From Rebecca billardiae RCC1528 (Eukaryota; Haptophyta), in the NCBI GenBank assembly GCA_965240325.2, contig OZ251228.1, positions 310,001 through 374,000 of the forward strand: DNA of 64,000 nucleotides. The letters run 5' to 3'. Under the pieces are notes generated by a model. It was not told the DNA's origin, searched no databases, and was given only the letters and a program-made list of their open reading frames with translations. This document shows positions 31,872 to 41,799 of the stretch, piece after piece. Position 1 is the first letter of the stretch. Each line of letters starts with the position of its first letter. The position numbers and the translations under genes are program-made.

Positions 31872-32490
31872 GAGTGCCAGGCGACAGCGGGCACAGGGCA
31901 GGGGGCGGCAGCCGGCACCAAGTCTAATCGGTCCAAGTCCGACCCGCAGTCCGCGCAGTCGGACCGCCTTTACTATTAAGTATAACCACGCGAGCGCGAC
32001 ATGCTTGCATGCTGCCCCCAGGCCGCCTCCGGGACTAGTGATGGATTAAAGCCGGCCGGCCCGGCGGCCTCTCACTCTCAGACCGTGTCCGTGACCGCTG
32101 CCGCCGCTGGCGCCTGTATTATTACTGTAAGAGCTGATGATGAGTCATGCACAGACCGGCTAGGGGGGCCAAAGTAAGCCGAAAGCGCCGACTCGGCCGA
32201 CGACGGCTGAGAGTGCCAGGCGACAGCGGGCACAGGGCAGGGGGCGGCAGCCGGCACCAAGTCTAATCGGTCCAAGTCCGACCCGCAGTCCGCGCAGTCG
32301 GACCGCCTTTATTATTAAGTATAACCACGCGAGCGCGATATGCTTGCATGCTGCCCCCAGGCCGCCTCCGGGACTAGTGATGGATTAAAGCCGGCCGGCC
32401 CGGCGGCCTCTCACTCTCAGACCGTGACCGCTGCCGCCGCTGGCGCCTGTATTTACTGTAAGAGCTGATGATGAGTCATGCACAGACCGG
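31837..32490. repeat. Tandem duplication of gene 3' end and flank
   Basis: Copy 1 spans 31837-32159 and copy 2 spans 32176-32490, offset 339 bp. They match over the whole length apart from two substitutions and deletions of 6 and 2 nt in copy 2. The unit starts inside the glycosyltransferase CDS, includes its last 11 codons and stop, and ends with GCACAGACCGG. A 16-nt spacer separates the copies. Confidence 0.95.
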
Positions 32491-33305
32491 GCACCGGCGG
32501 TCTCGTCGGCCGAGCCGTGGGCGCGTGGCAGTCCGTATCAAGGCACGGACCCGGTCGGGATCGTGACGACTGACGTCCGGATCGTGCGGCGTGCCCGTGG
32601 CCGTGGCCGTGCCCGCCGGTGGGCGTGGCCCATCGCCATCGGTGGCAGCATAGTAACTCGGAACCACTCAACCAGGGCCTATTAATATGATGTCGCTCTC
32701 GGTCTCGCTGCGGAGTGCAGTCCGGCAGCCGCGCGGACCGCCGGGGTAGGCGGTGCGGACCGTACTAATACTATGACTATCGGTCTATCCGTAAGACCGT
32801 ATCGGCTGAATCGGCCGCACCGGTCCGTGCTCCGCCGGCGCCTCACTGCTCGCCCTGCTCCGGGTGCCAGTCCCGATTCCGGCCCGCTCCGGGGAATTAT
32901 TGGGGGTCGTGAATGTGCACGTACGGTCAGTGACGGTGACTGTCATCACGTACGTGATTGCGTGCTCGCTCGGTGCGGCGGCAGGTACTAGCTAGCTCAA
33001 CCGCTCAACATGTGGCACCGGTTGCAAGCTGACGCAGCGCTGCTACTAGTACTGGTACTGCGCAGCGTTGAGAGTTTTGCCGTGCTAAGTGCTGAGCGAT
33101 GATGTGACCGAAAAGAAAGTAAGAAATAACTAACCCTCATCCAAAAAAGGCCGCCCGGCGGCGGGGTTCGTGATTCGTCACGACAGTTGCTGCCCGGACT
33201 TGGCGCCACGCGCTTGAAGCCGGCGCCGGGTCGGGCCTGCCGAGCGTCAAGCCGCGCAAGCGAACTTGGTGTGAGGGCGCTGCGCCAGTGCGGGCACGGC
33301 GCGCG
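32491..33305. other. Intergenic region
   Basis: About 800 bp of GC-rich to mixed sequence with no recognised gene. Confidence 0.5.
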
Positions 33306-34591
33306 ATGCGCCGTCGACCCGGGGAGCTGCTCGGCGTGCGCACCGCGCTGCTCGCGTGCTTGCTACTCGCTCGTGTCAGCGCCTTCGACCTGGGCCTGCG
33401 GCTGCGCTCGCGCGTCGCGCGCGCGCAATGCTCTCGCCACCTGCCCGAAAGGGCGCGCGTGAGCGTGCATGCGGTGGACGCAGCTGACGATGCAGGCGGG
33501 GCCCGTGGCCGCCCGGACATCGAGGAGTGTCTGCGACCATCGGCCCTCGCCGACATCTCCGCCTATGGCGCGTACGACGACGACTCTGCGCAATACGACC
33601 CAACGGCTGCCAACTCGCCGACAGCCACCTTGGCAAAGGACGACAAGGATCAGTCGATCGAGGAGATCCTCCGGCAGCTGGAGAGCATCCAGCAGGTACG
33701 CACGCGGCACACACGCACCCGCAGCGGCGTTGGCCGAGGGCGGGGTGCGCGCGGGCACGCCGCCGCCACAAGTGTGCGATGCGCGCGCGCAGGCTTTGGC
33801 GCCGAGCCGCGCGCTCTGCGCCTGCCCCACGCGCCGTGTTCCTCGCCGCAGGGCAACCCGAAAAAGATCGTGATCCTGGGCACGCGGCACTGCTCATTCT
33901 TGCACCAGCAGATCATCGAGCTCCTGAGCTACGCCCTCGTCCTCTCCGGCAACCACGTGTACACCTCGGGTGCGATCGGGACACACACCGCCGTGATCCG
34001 CGGCGCGCTTCGAGCTGAGAACCAGGTGCGTGAACGCTCGCCGTGCGGCGGCACCGCGCCGGCGGGTGCGCACGGCGTGGGCCGGGCGCCATGCAGCGCG
34101 CGCACGCCCGGCCCCACGCGCCCGCGCGCCCCACGCCCACCCGCCCGCCCGCCCGCCCGCCCCTCGCAGGAGCTCCTCACCGTGATCCTGCCGCAGACCA
34201 TTGACAGGCAACCACAGGAGACGCGCACGCTGCTCGAGTCGGTCGAGCAGGTGCTCGAGCTCGGGCACAACGAGCTGCCACTCGGCTACGCGAGCCGGCT
34301 GTGCAACTCGGAGCTGCTCGCCATGGTGCGCGCGCAAGCGTCCGCGCTCGCGCATCCCCTCGCGGCGGTGTGCGCGGGACGCGCCGCCTGCACACGCTCT
34401 CCGCGCACGCCTGTGCGCTCACGGCGCGCGCCCGCGCCTCGGCACCGCCGCCGACGCGCCGCGCCGCGCGTGCGCGCCTGCAGGCGGAGCAGCTGATCGT
34501 GTTTGCATTCCATGACTCGAACACGCTGAAGGAGGCGATCCAGGAAGGCAAGGCGCGCGGCATGCTCGTGACAGTCATGTGGCTTGACTGA
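33306..34591 (+). CDS. Cyanobacterial DprA-like (SLOG fold) protein, plastid-targeted
   Basis: Exons 33306-33695, 33852-34025, 34170-34325 and 34484-34591 give 275 residues. The N-terminus has a signal-peptide core (LLGVRTALLACLLLARVSA) followed directly by FDLGL, matching the ASAF-type cleavage motif of secondary-plastid presequences, with a basic transit-like stretch after it. The mature part contains KIVILGTRHCSFLHQQIIEL, YTSGAIGTHTAVIRGALRA, LLTVILPQTIDRQPQETRTL, LGYASRLCNSELL and QLIVFAFHDSNTL. These are hallmarks of a protein conserved in cyanobacteria and plastid-bearing eukaryotes, annotated as DNA recombination-mediator protein A-like or Rossmann/SLOG type. The function in plastids is not established. 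The start is the only ATG consistent with the signal peptide; the open frame upstream begins with GTG. Confidence 0.8.
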
Positions 34592-35729
34592 GCTCAAGAG
34601 CTCGTCAGATCTCGGCTGGACCTTGGGGCCCTGGCGGAGGCGTGCCGGGGTCACCCGTTGTCCAAGTGTCGGCGATCTCCGCCCCATCCTGGGTGTGCCC
34701 GGGCGCATCGGCCGCGCCATTGCGATGCGCGAGGCTGCGGTGCGCCTGTCACTCGCCCGAAGCAGCACCGCGGACCGTCAATCGACAGATTGTGAATGAT
34801 TCAATCGTCATCGCCATCGATTACGATGAACGGCCCCGACCGACAATGACAGTGCAGCTGCTAACTAAATACGAATGGCGCTCTGAGTCAGCTAAGTTAC
34901 TCATCATCACACCCTGGAGTCACGGTGAATCAATATATTTAGAACCGCGCGTATTTAATTATTATTATTTACTCTTAATACTCGGACACGGTCAATTTAT
35001 ATTGTCAATTAGCAGTACGTACCGGGTATAGGAACTACCGTGCACTTCCGATTCTTCAATCATCATCAATGTCAATGATAATAATATCAGTCCCGAGTGA
35101 ATCAGTCCGGACTCAGTCTTATTGAGTCGTCCGTTATTATATATATAATATATATATATAATAATGAAACAGGCTCGTCCGTCAGTGAAAGTGACTAACT
35201 GAGTGATGAGGGCTCCGCGCCGCGGCTCAGGCTGGCGGCTCCTCTGCTGAGTAAGAGCTGAATGAGTTGTTCGTCAGTTGATGACCGTGTCTACGGGTTC
35301 AGACTCACTCATCACTCGGTTGAGCCGCGGTGAGGCCGTGAGCGCCGGGGCAGAGTGACCGGTGTGACCGCCCGGATGACACCGTCGCCGACTGTCCGAC
35401 TTGTCAGTCAGTGTCATCACGTCATCGCTGAGTCTCATCGCCGTCTCGGTCCGCGTCGGCGTCACCGACGACACCGGCTCCGATGCCCCCCCCCCCCCCC
35501 CTCCCCCCCGCGCGCGCCCGGGCGCCCCGCGCATCATCGTCCTCCGCCGGCCGGCCGGCCGGGCGGCCGCGGCCCGGTCGTGCCACAGCAGCCCCACAGC
35601 TGTCGGCCACAGCTCACAAACTCATGCACCGCGGGGCAAAGGACGAGCGGGCACGGCTCACGACCCGTGGTCACCGGCGTGGCGGGCAGCAAGGCGCACC
35701 CGCCGCCCTCGCGCGGTCTGCGCGCCTCC
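34592..35729. other. Intergenic region with AT-rich core and poly-C tract
   Basis: About 1.1 kb. It is AT-rich at 34.9-35.2 kb, including a TATATATA tract near 35140-35162, and GC-rich after 35.3 kb. A C16-T-C7 run lies at 35486-35509. No gene is recognised. The right part is the 3' flank of the thioredoxin-like gene. Confidence 0.5.
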
Positions 35730-36584
35730 TCACGGCGCGGGGCGCGCCGCCGCCTGCGTGAGCCGCTCCTCGATGCGCGGCACGGGCACAACGCCCGCCT
35801 CCCAGCCGACCTCATCGCCCTTCGCGTTGAAGAACTCGAAGTGGGGCAGCTCGTCGACGCGGTAGATGCGCCAGATGGGCTCCATCCGCATGTCGTCCGT
35901 GTCCACCATCACCCAGTTGAACCCGTCGTCGTGCACCGCGCGGCGCTCGACCTGCGCCAGATCGCGCGCCATCTCCCGGCAGTGCGGGCAGTTGCGGCCG
36001 TAGAATTCGATCACGGTGGGCTTGCCAGAGCCGATGGCGCTCTCGAGGGGCGTGGCCTCCTGCACCATGGTCTCGAGCGTGGGCACGCCGAGCATCGTGC
36101 TCAAAGCACCGCTGGCCACGAGGCCCGCGCCGACCAGCCACACCTTTGCGCCGGCGAGCACGCCGCCCCCCGCCGCGGCCGCGGCCGCAGCACCGCCCGT
36201 GCCCCCCGCCGCGAGCGCCCCAGCGCCAGCGGCGCACGCACCGCCAGCACACACGCCGCCGGCGGTAGTAGCCACGGTACTCGCGACGGATGCGCCGCCG
36301 GCAAGCCCACCCAAGCCGATCGCCGTAGCCAGCTTGCTCGACGAGGAGGTGGGCTCGTCGGCCTCGGCGGCTGCGGCGGCACCTGCTGCACGATCATCCG
36401 CGCCGCCGCCCGGGCTGCCAGAGGGCGGCGGCTGCGAGGACGCCGACGAGGGCGACGTGTCGAGGAGCACGCATGCCCGTGGCCGAGCGACGCGCGACCG
36501 TGTGCCCGTCACCAGCGACGTCCCGTGTGCCGCCGCGCTCAGCAGGAGCACGGCGGCCAAGAGCCCACGCGCGCGCAGCATCAT
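35730..36584 (-). CDS. Thioredoxin-like protein with CPHC active site, probably plastid membrane-anchored
   Basis: Single exon, 284 residues. The N-terminus MMLRARGLLAAVLLLSAAAHG looks like a signal sequence, followed by an Arg-rich and then a Ser/Pro-rich low-complexity stretch, consistent with a plastid bipartite presequence. Glycine/alanine-rich hydrophobic segments (about 85-160) could span a membrane. The thioredoxin domain begins PTVIEFYGRNCPHCREMARD with redox Cys about 199 and 202, then NWVMVDTDDMRMEPIWRIYRVDELPHFEFF with the cis-Pro (ELPH). The layout resembles HCF164/TxlA-type thylakoid thioredoxins, which have a WCEVC-like site, whereas CPHC is DsbA-like. The predicted role is dithiol transfer in a plastid compartment. 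It is divergent from the neighbouring carrier gene. Confidence 0.75.
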   Translation of the reverse strand: MMLRARGLLAAVLLLSAAAHGTSLVTGTRSRVARPRACVLLDTSPSSASSQPPPSGSPGGGADDRAAGAAAAAEADEPTSSSSKLATAIGLGGLAGGASVASTVATTAGGVCAGGACAAGAGALAAGGTGGAAAAAAAGGGVLAGAKVWLVGAGLVASGALSTMLGVPTLETMVQEATPLESAIGSGKPTVIEFYGRNCPHCREMARDLAQVERRAVHDDGFNWVMVDTDDMRMEPIWRIYRVDELPHFEFFNAKGDEVGWEAGVVPVPRIEERLTQAAARPAP

Positions 36585-36651
36585 CGGATCGCGATGACGG
36601 TCGTCGCGGGATCTCGCAGTCGCCAGATTGTGCGTCGCGCCCATCGTCAGC
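36585..36651. promoter_or_regulatory. Very short bidirectional promoter region
   Basis: Only 67 bp separate the start codons of the thioredoxin-like gene (-) and the carrier gene (+). Both 5' UTRs and core promoters must lie within or overlap the coding ends. This is inferred from gene layout. Confidence 0.5.
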
Positions 36652-37815
36652 ATGGCGGCGACGACTGCGCTCGCGATGCTGCTCGCGCAGCATACGGCAC
36701 TGTGCTCTCCGAAGAGCGCGCCCGCAAGCCTGCGTGCCTCCGCTGCCACGCCGCTCGATCGTCGACGTGTCTTGCTCGGCCTCGCTGCGGTCAGTGGCGC
36801 GGCCGTCTGCCCGCCAGCACAGCGAGCGCACGCGGCCGAGGTTGCTGCGCCCATCGGTGCGCCAGTCGGCGTGCCTGTCGCTTCGGCCGCCGTCGCCGCG
36901 CAAGCCGCGTCGCCTGTCGCGCAGGCGGAGGCGTCCGCGCCGGCGCGCGAGTTCCTTGCGTCGGCAGCGGGCGGTGCCGCGCAGCGGCTCGCCAAGGAGC
37001 TCCTGCTCCACCCGATCGACACGGTGCGATGCCGGCTCGAGCTGCAGGGTGCTTCGCGCTCGCTGCTCACGCCGGGCCTCTTCGACGACCTGTACGCGGG
37101 CGTGCTGCCGGCGCTCACGGTGGGCACGCCAGCCGGGGCGCTCTTCTTCGCCACCAAGGACAGCGTGAAGAAGGCGCTCAAGGACGCGCTGGGCGCGAGC
37201 TACGCCAAGGAGCCAGCAACAATCGCCGCCGTGCTGATTGCGCAGCTTCCCTACTGGCTCGTGCGCACGCCCGCAGAGCTGCTCAAGACGCGCTCGCAGG
37301 CGGCGAGCGACGCCGCGGGCTCGTTCGGCAGCAGCGCCGAGCGCTCGATGGGCGCGCTCGCGCGCGCGCGCGCCATCGTCGCCGACGAGGGACCCCGCGG
37401 GCTCTGGCTCGGCTTCGGTTCGAACATCGCCTACGCCGCGCCCACGGACGTGGTCAAATTCGTCGCGTACGACGCAATCAAGCGCTCGGCCAAGCGCGCC
37501 AAAGGGGCGGAGCTCTCGCCGGCCGACGCCGCCGTTGCGGGCGCGTTCGGCTCGGCGTTCGCGCAGGCCGTATGCACGCCGCTTGACGTGGTGCGCACGC
37601 GCGTGATCGCGTCCGCGCCGGCGGGCGCCGCGGACGCGGAGCCCTCGGAGCGCGACTTCGTGCGCGTCGCGCAGCAGATGTACGCTGAGGAGGGGCCGGC
37701 GTCCTTCCTCGCGGGCGTGCTGCCGCGCGTCGCGCGCGCGTTCGGCTCGGGCGCCATCGGCTTTGGAGCGTACGAGGGCACGCGCCGCCTCTTCGGCGTG
37801 GGCCTCTCCGAGTGA
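36652..37815 (+). CDS. Mitochondrial carrier family protein with plastid-like presequence
   Basis: Single exon, 387 residues; ATG at 36652 is the first in frame. Three carrier repeats carry the family signatures HPIDTVRCRL, TPAELLKTRS and TPLDVVRTRV, each followed by a hydrophobic segment pair, so the six-helix fold appears complete. Repeat 1 starts about residue 100. The call of an inner-envelope or inner-membrane solute carrier is firm; a SAM-type carrier is one candidate for substrate, not established. The first ~60 residues are unusual for carriers: LCSPKSAPASLRASAATPLD, then RRRVLLGLAAVSGAAV and AQRAHA-AEV. This looks like a plastid transit peptide followed by a twin-arginine thylakoid transfer domain with an AxA cleavage site. 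Confidence 0.85.
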   Translation: MAATTALAMLLAQHTALCSPKSAPASLRASAATPLDRRRVLLGLAAVSGAAVCPPAQRAHAAEVAAPIGAPVGVPVASAAVAAQAASPVAQAEASAPAREFLASAAGGAAQRLAKELLLHPIDTVRCRLELQGASRSLLTPGLFDDLYAGVLPALTVGTPAGALFFATKDSVKKALKDALGASYAKEPATIAAVLIAQLPYWLVRTPAELLKTRSQAASDAAGSFGSSAERSMGALARARAIVADEGPRGLWLGFGSNIAYAAPTDVVKFVAYDAIKRSAKRAKGAELSPADAAVAGAFGSAFAQAVCTPLDVVRTRVIASAPAGAADAEPSERDFVRVAQQMYAEEGPASFLAGVLPRVARAFGSGAIGFGAYEGTRRLFGVGLSE

Positions 37816-38331
37816 GCGCACGGCCGTTCCTCGCTGAGCGCCTCCAACAGCGTTACGAGTACGACGACGGACGAATGACGTGACGACGAATGTCGAATCG
37901 TCGCGCGGTCGCGACGACTCTGATTTGCCGTAGCTCGAGTCGCAGCCGCAGGCAGCAGGCAGTCATTTACTATTGTCAGAGCCGCAGGGCCGATGAGGCC
38001 TTTTTTGCAGCAACGGCTCGACGACACCGTCACTGTCTCGAGCAAGATTCGGCCACCAATATTGATATGAGTGATAATTCGGCCCGTCACGCCGCGCGGG
38101 CAGTGCCAGTGCCAGTGGGTGGCGGCCCGCCTGGCAGCCCGAAGCCCTTCACTCCACCGAAGCCGCGCGGCACAGACCAGCGGCGAAACGACGAACTAGT
38201 CCGGTCGTAGACGCCCACACACGGCCAGCGTCAGCGATGCTGGCGCCGACTCAGCGGACCGCGACGCCGGGCCCTGCTAGGCGGCTCGCGTGTCGCAGTG
38301 CGCCCAGGAGCATCGCTCGAACTCTCCGCCC
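37816..38331. other. Intergenic region between convergent genes
   Basis: About 515 bp, no gene recognised; 3' flanks of the carrier (+) and SH3BGRL-like (-) genes. Confidence 0.5.
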
Positions 38332-38735
38332 TCATTCTTGTTGAACCATGTACTCTTTGAACTTTTCGTCGAATGCCTCAATATCGAGGAGCTCCTGCGC
38401 GCGGGGGAGCGCGCATGTGCTCTCGTGAGGCGATGCGGCAGCGGGCGGCCAGTGTGCAGGCGCGGCGCGGGGACGGGCCTCTCTTGCGCTGGAGCAGCGC
38501 GCACCTGCAGGTATTCGTGGTCACCCACGTATTCGCCCTTGATGAACACCTGCGGATACGAGCGCTTCCCGCTCTTCTCCCACAGCTGGTTCCGCGTATC
38601 AACGTCCGATGAGCCGTCCACCTGCACGTACGCGACCTTCTTGTTCTCGAAGAGGTCGAGGACTTTGCGCGTGCCCGTCACCTGGACGTGGTTTGAGCCA
38701 TACGACGTGATCAGCACTTGCACGGCGTCGCCCAT
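38332..38735 (-). CDS. SH3BGRL-like thioredoxin-fold protein
   Basis: Two exons, 38735-38505 and 38394-38332, with a 110-nt GTGCG...CAG intron, encode 97 residues (MGDAVQVLITSYGSNHVQV...). The second exon is only 20 codons (ELLDIEAFDEKFKEYMVQQE) and is found by splicing rather than as an ORF of its own. The pattern TSYGS...TRKVLDLFENKKVAYVQVD...SYPQVFIKGEYVGDHEYL matches the SH3BGR/SH3BGRL group of glutaredoxin-like proteins. No CXXC or CXXS active site is present, as in most of that family, so a binding or adaptor role is more likely than redox catalysis. Confidence 0.8.
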
Positions 38736-39384
38736 GCCGCGATGCTTCTGGCGTGAGGTCGGGTAGCAGGGGAGCGCAGTGTTTCACACCGCGACGGGCG
38801 CGTCTGAGCGTCGAGCGCGCGCGAGTGGCCGCCGCCGCCGCCGTCCCAGCGCGCGGCTGCGGGCCAGATGCGCATACCGTTGCGGAAGCGCGATGGCGGC
38901 GCGCGTGCTGTGAAGACTCGATCTATGTTGAGCTCAACAGGACCGGTCCTACCGGTAAGTCCGGTTGTCCGGAGCTCCGGCGGCTGGTTCCGGACCTCCA
39001 GTTGGTCGTCGCAGTTCGTTACGTCCTATGATACGGTGCTCACCGGTACCCGTACGGTTTTCCGCCACAGGCCAATATGACGGTACGGGCGGGTCATATT
39101 CATTGCGCGCGCGATGAGAGAGCGCTCTCATCATTCACTGCATAGCAGTAATCAGATGCCGCATGTGAGCTTGAGCGTATTCGCGTATTCATCGTCCCCG
39201 TTCTTCTATGACGCCTAAAATAGGCATCAGCCCGGATGATGCCGGTGGTTCCCCAGATTGCAGATCTGCTGCTGGAGATCATGGTAACCAACTGCTCGAC
39301 GCGGGAGCGCTGTCCCTCGGCGCTCGCTACTCGCCCGAGTGCTTGGCACGAGCGGGGGGGGCCAGCCTAAACCAACCCCTTGCC
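38736..39384. other. Intergenic region
   Basis: About 650 bp between divergent small genes; no gene recognised. Confidence 0.5.
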
Positions 39385-39990
39385 ATGTCGTCGTCGCCGG
39401 CGGTGGCCGACCCCGAGACCGGCGGGCGGCCGCAGGAGGCGCAAGCGGTCGAGGTGACGAGCGCGAGCGCGGTGAACGCGCGCGTGCAGCAGGTCGTGCC
39501 CATGCAGCCCGCGCAGCCGCCCATTGCGACGCCCGCATGGGTCGACGACCGGCCATTGACAGCGATCGAGCTCTACCTGATCCGACTGCTGCGATACGGG
39601 CGCATGGTGAAGCTCGTCGCGCTGATCGATCTGGCGTTCACAATCCTGAACGGCCTCATCCAGCCCATCACGCTCTGCCTGGTCATCGGGCCGCTCACCG
39701 GCCTTTACGGAGCGCTTCGCTACAACCTGTGCCTGGTGACAGCCTACGCCGTCTTCTCGGCGATCAAGGCGCTCGCGTCGATCGTGCAGCTCGTGCTGCC
39801 CTTCTTCATCACCTTGAATTATTTCGTGTACCGCGTCATCGTCTTCGCCGTCTCCGCCCTCGTGCAGCTCTGGATCCTCAAGCTCGTCGTCCAGTTCCGC
39901 ACGCTGCTCGTCGATCTGACCGAGGAGAGGGCGATTGAGATCACGACCGCCGCCATGCACCCGCAGGCGAGGCGCCTCATCTTTTGGTGA
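39385..39990 (+). CDS. Small multi-pass membrane protein, function unknown
   Basis: Single exon, 201 residues beginning MSSSPAVADPETGGRPQEAQ. The first ~65 residues are hydrophilic and cytosolic-looking. An amphipathic stretch ELYLIRLLRYGRMVKLVALI then leads into three or four hydrophobic segments (about 80-185), ending with VDLTEERAIEITTAAMHPQARRLIFW. Codon use has the same strong third-position G/C bias as the recognised genes, which supports a real gene. I do not recognise the family. Confidence 0.65.
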   Translation: MSSSPAVADPETGGRPQEAQAVEVTSASAVNARVQQVVPMQPAQPPIATPAWVDDRPLTAIELYLIRLLRYGRMVKLVALIDLAFTILNGLIQPITLCLVIGPLTGLYGALRYNLCLVTAYAVFSAIKALASIVQLVLPFFITLNYFVYRVIVFAVSALVQLWILKLVVQFRTLLVDLTEERAIEITTAAMHPQARRLIFW

Positions 39991-41799
39991 GCGGCGGTGG
40001 GCGCGGCGCGGGATGTGGAGCGCGATCGAGAGCACGATCGCTGCGCCGCACCCGAGGGCGAGGCGTCTCGCCCGCTGGCGAGTGGGGAGGAGGGTGCTAT
40101 GCCGGCGGGGTCAGCCGTGCTGCGCCATTCACTTGCGGCGCGGTGCAAGCGGAGGGCGCGCGCCCGATGTGCGCATTTTCTGCGCGGCCGTGCAGCAGGG
40201 TGGCGGTACCAGCTCGGCACGCCACGCGCACAACTGCTCGCCGCCACGTGAGGCTGCATCTCGCAGATGCCGATCACAGCATGCCATGGAGATTGTGTGC
40301 AGAGTGTGCCGCAGCGCGAGGCCCGCGGCGGACGCCGCCGACGGCTCCGGCCAGCCGAGCGGCCGGCGGTCAGCACTTGGCGTTGCCGAGGTCGCGTCCA
40401 GGATCGTCGGACCGCCGCGGGCCTTTTTTATTCACGGGGTCAGGCGTGCTGATGACCTCTCGCGCGCCTACGCAGCGGTCCGCTGCGGATCGCGGATCCG
40501 ACAACTGGCACGTACGGTCAAGATGCTAACCAGTCAGCAGACTCACAGCAGCGGCTTCAGCCTGAACTAGTAGTCTAGTTCAGCGCCTTCAGCCCGAATC
40601 GTACTGCCCGTACAGGCAATCGGCGCAATCGCGAGCAATAAGAAGTCAGAGATCTCAGTCTCACGGCTAGCCTCGGTTTCTTACTCGGCCGTTCGGAATC
40701 GCGGTACGGCCCGAGCGCCTACGAGTACGGAGTCTCAACGTTTCTTAGCTAGGTCCGCCCGCCGCGCAGGCGCGGGGGGCGCAGGGGGGCAGAGCCCCCC
40801 GCTGAGTCTTTAGGCCCGGCCGGCGAGTCCGACGAAAATTTTGGGCCTTTTTGGAGCAAATATGGCATGATGTTGCATGGATGCTGCGGCGCACTGGCCA
40901 GGAGTCAGCCATCCGGAGAAGTCGGGACTTGGCCTGTACTCGCAGTCGGGCCGCGCGCCGCGTCCCCGACGGGCCGGTGACTGCGCCTCGCCCTCGGCGG
41001 ACCACTCGTCAGCCGGGACGACGTAGTCCCGGTTTCTTAGTGTGATTATGCGTATCTGCTAAGCGAACCAGCCAATCGCTAGTCTCAGTTTCTAGGCCAG
41101 ATCCGCAGATAGCAAGCCCCAGTTTCTTAACGTCACTGTTTAACGTGACAGCTCCTTATTGCCCACGATTGCCTGTAGTTTTCACCGTGGGCCGCTTAAA
41201 ATAACGTATATATACTACGCGGTGGCCGTACGTCAGACGGCCCGTACCAGCTGCCTACAGCGTAACTAGTTAGACTCATCAGTTTGACAGTTATGTGTTA
41301 GACAGTAGTCAGTACGCTTAGCTGACGGCCCGGAGTAGTGACAGTACTCACCGTACTCAGACTCAGATACAGAGACAGTAGTCAGTACTCCGAAGTCAAA
41401 CTGACAATCGGCGGATGGACAGAGAGAGACGCCGGACTAGTCCGGGCCAGTCGTCGACTCACGGTCTCGCACTAGAGTGTAGGGCTCCGGTGACTCACAA
41501 GTGACCGTATAGTATTAGTTTCAAGACTCCTAATGAGTAATGTCAGACGGTCCGCCATGCAGCAATCATGCACTCCGAGACCGTACTCATCGGTCCCGGA
41601 CTGGCTGCAGAGACAACCTCGCGCAGTTTAGGAGCGACGGAGCCTTTAAGTCAGCACTAGCTTATTAGACGGTTTAGACGTTTCAGTAATACTACTTCAC
41701 TCTAATAAGTCGGATAGGCAGCCCGTTAGGCAGCATCAAAGCACTCGTCAGCCGCCATGACTCACACTAAGCTTAAGTGTGCCGAGTGCCCGCGTGCTG
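39991..41799. other. Intergenic region
   Basis: About 1.8 kb with no recognisable gene; near-balanced composition from 40.5 to 41.75 kb. Contains a G-rich hairpin at 40784-40800, listed separately. Confidence 0.5.
40784..40800. repeat. G/C-block hairpin
   Basis: A perfect 7-bp stem, GGGGGGC and GCCCCCC with loop AGA, inside a longer G-rich run. Such short GC palindromes are common in repeat families of GC-rich protist genomes; the role is unknown. Confidence 0.6.

Noticed and set aside
35355-37586. 743-codon plus-strand open frame
   Set aside because: It is antisense to the thioredoxin-like gene and a shadow of the carrier gene in another frame.
40740-40830. CRISPR-like or terminator hairpin
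   Set aside because: Single hairpin without regularly spaced repeats in a eukaryotic context; listed only as a GC hairpin.
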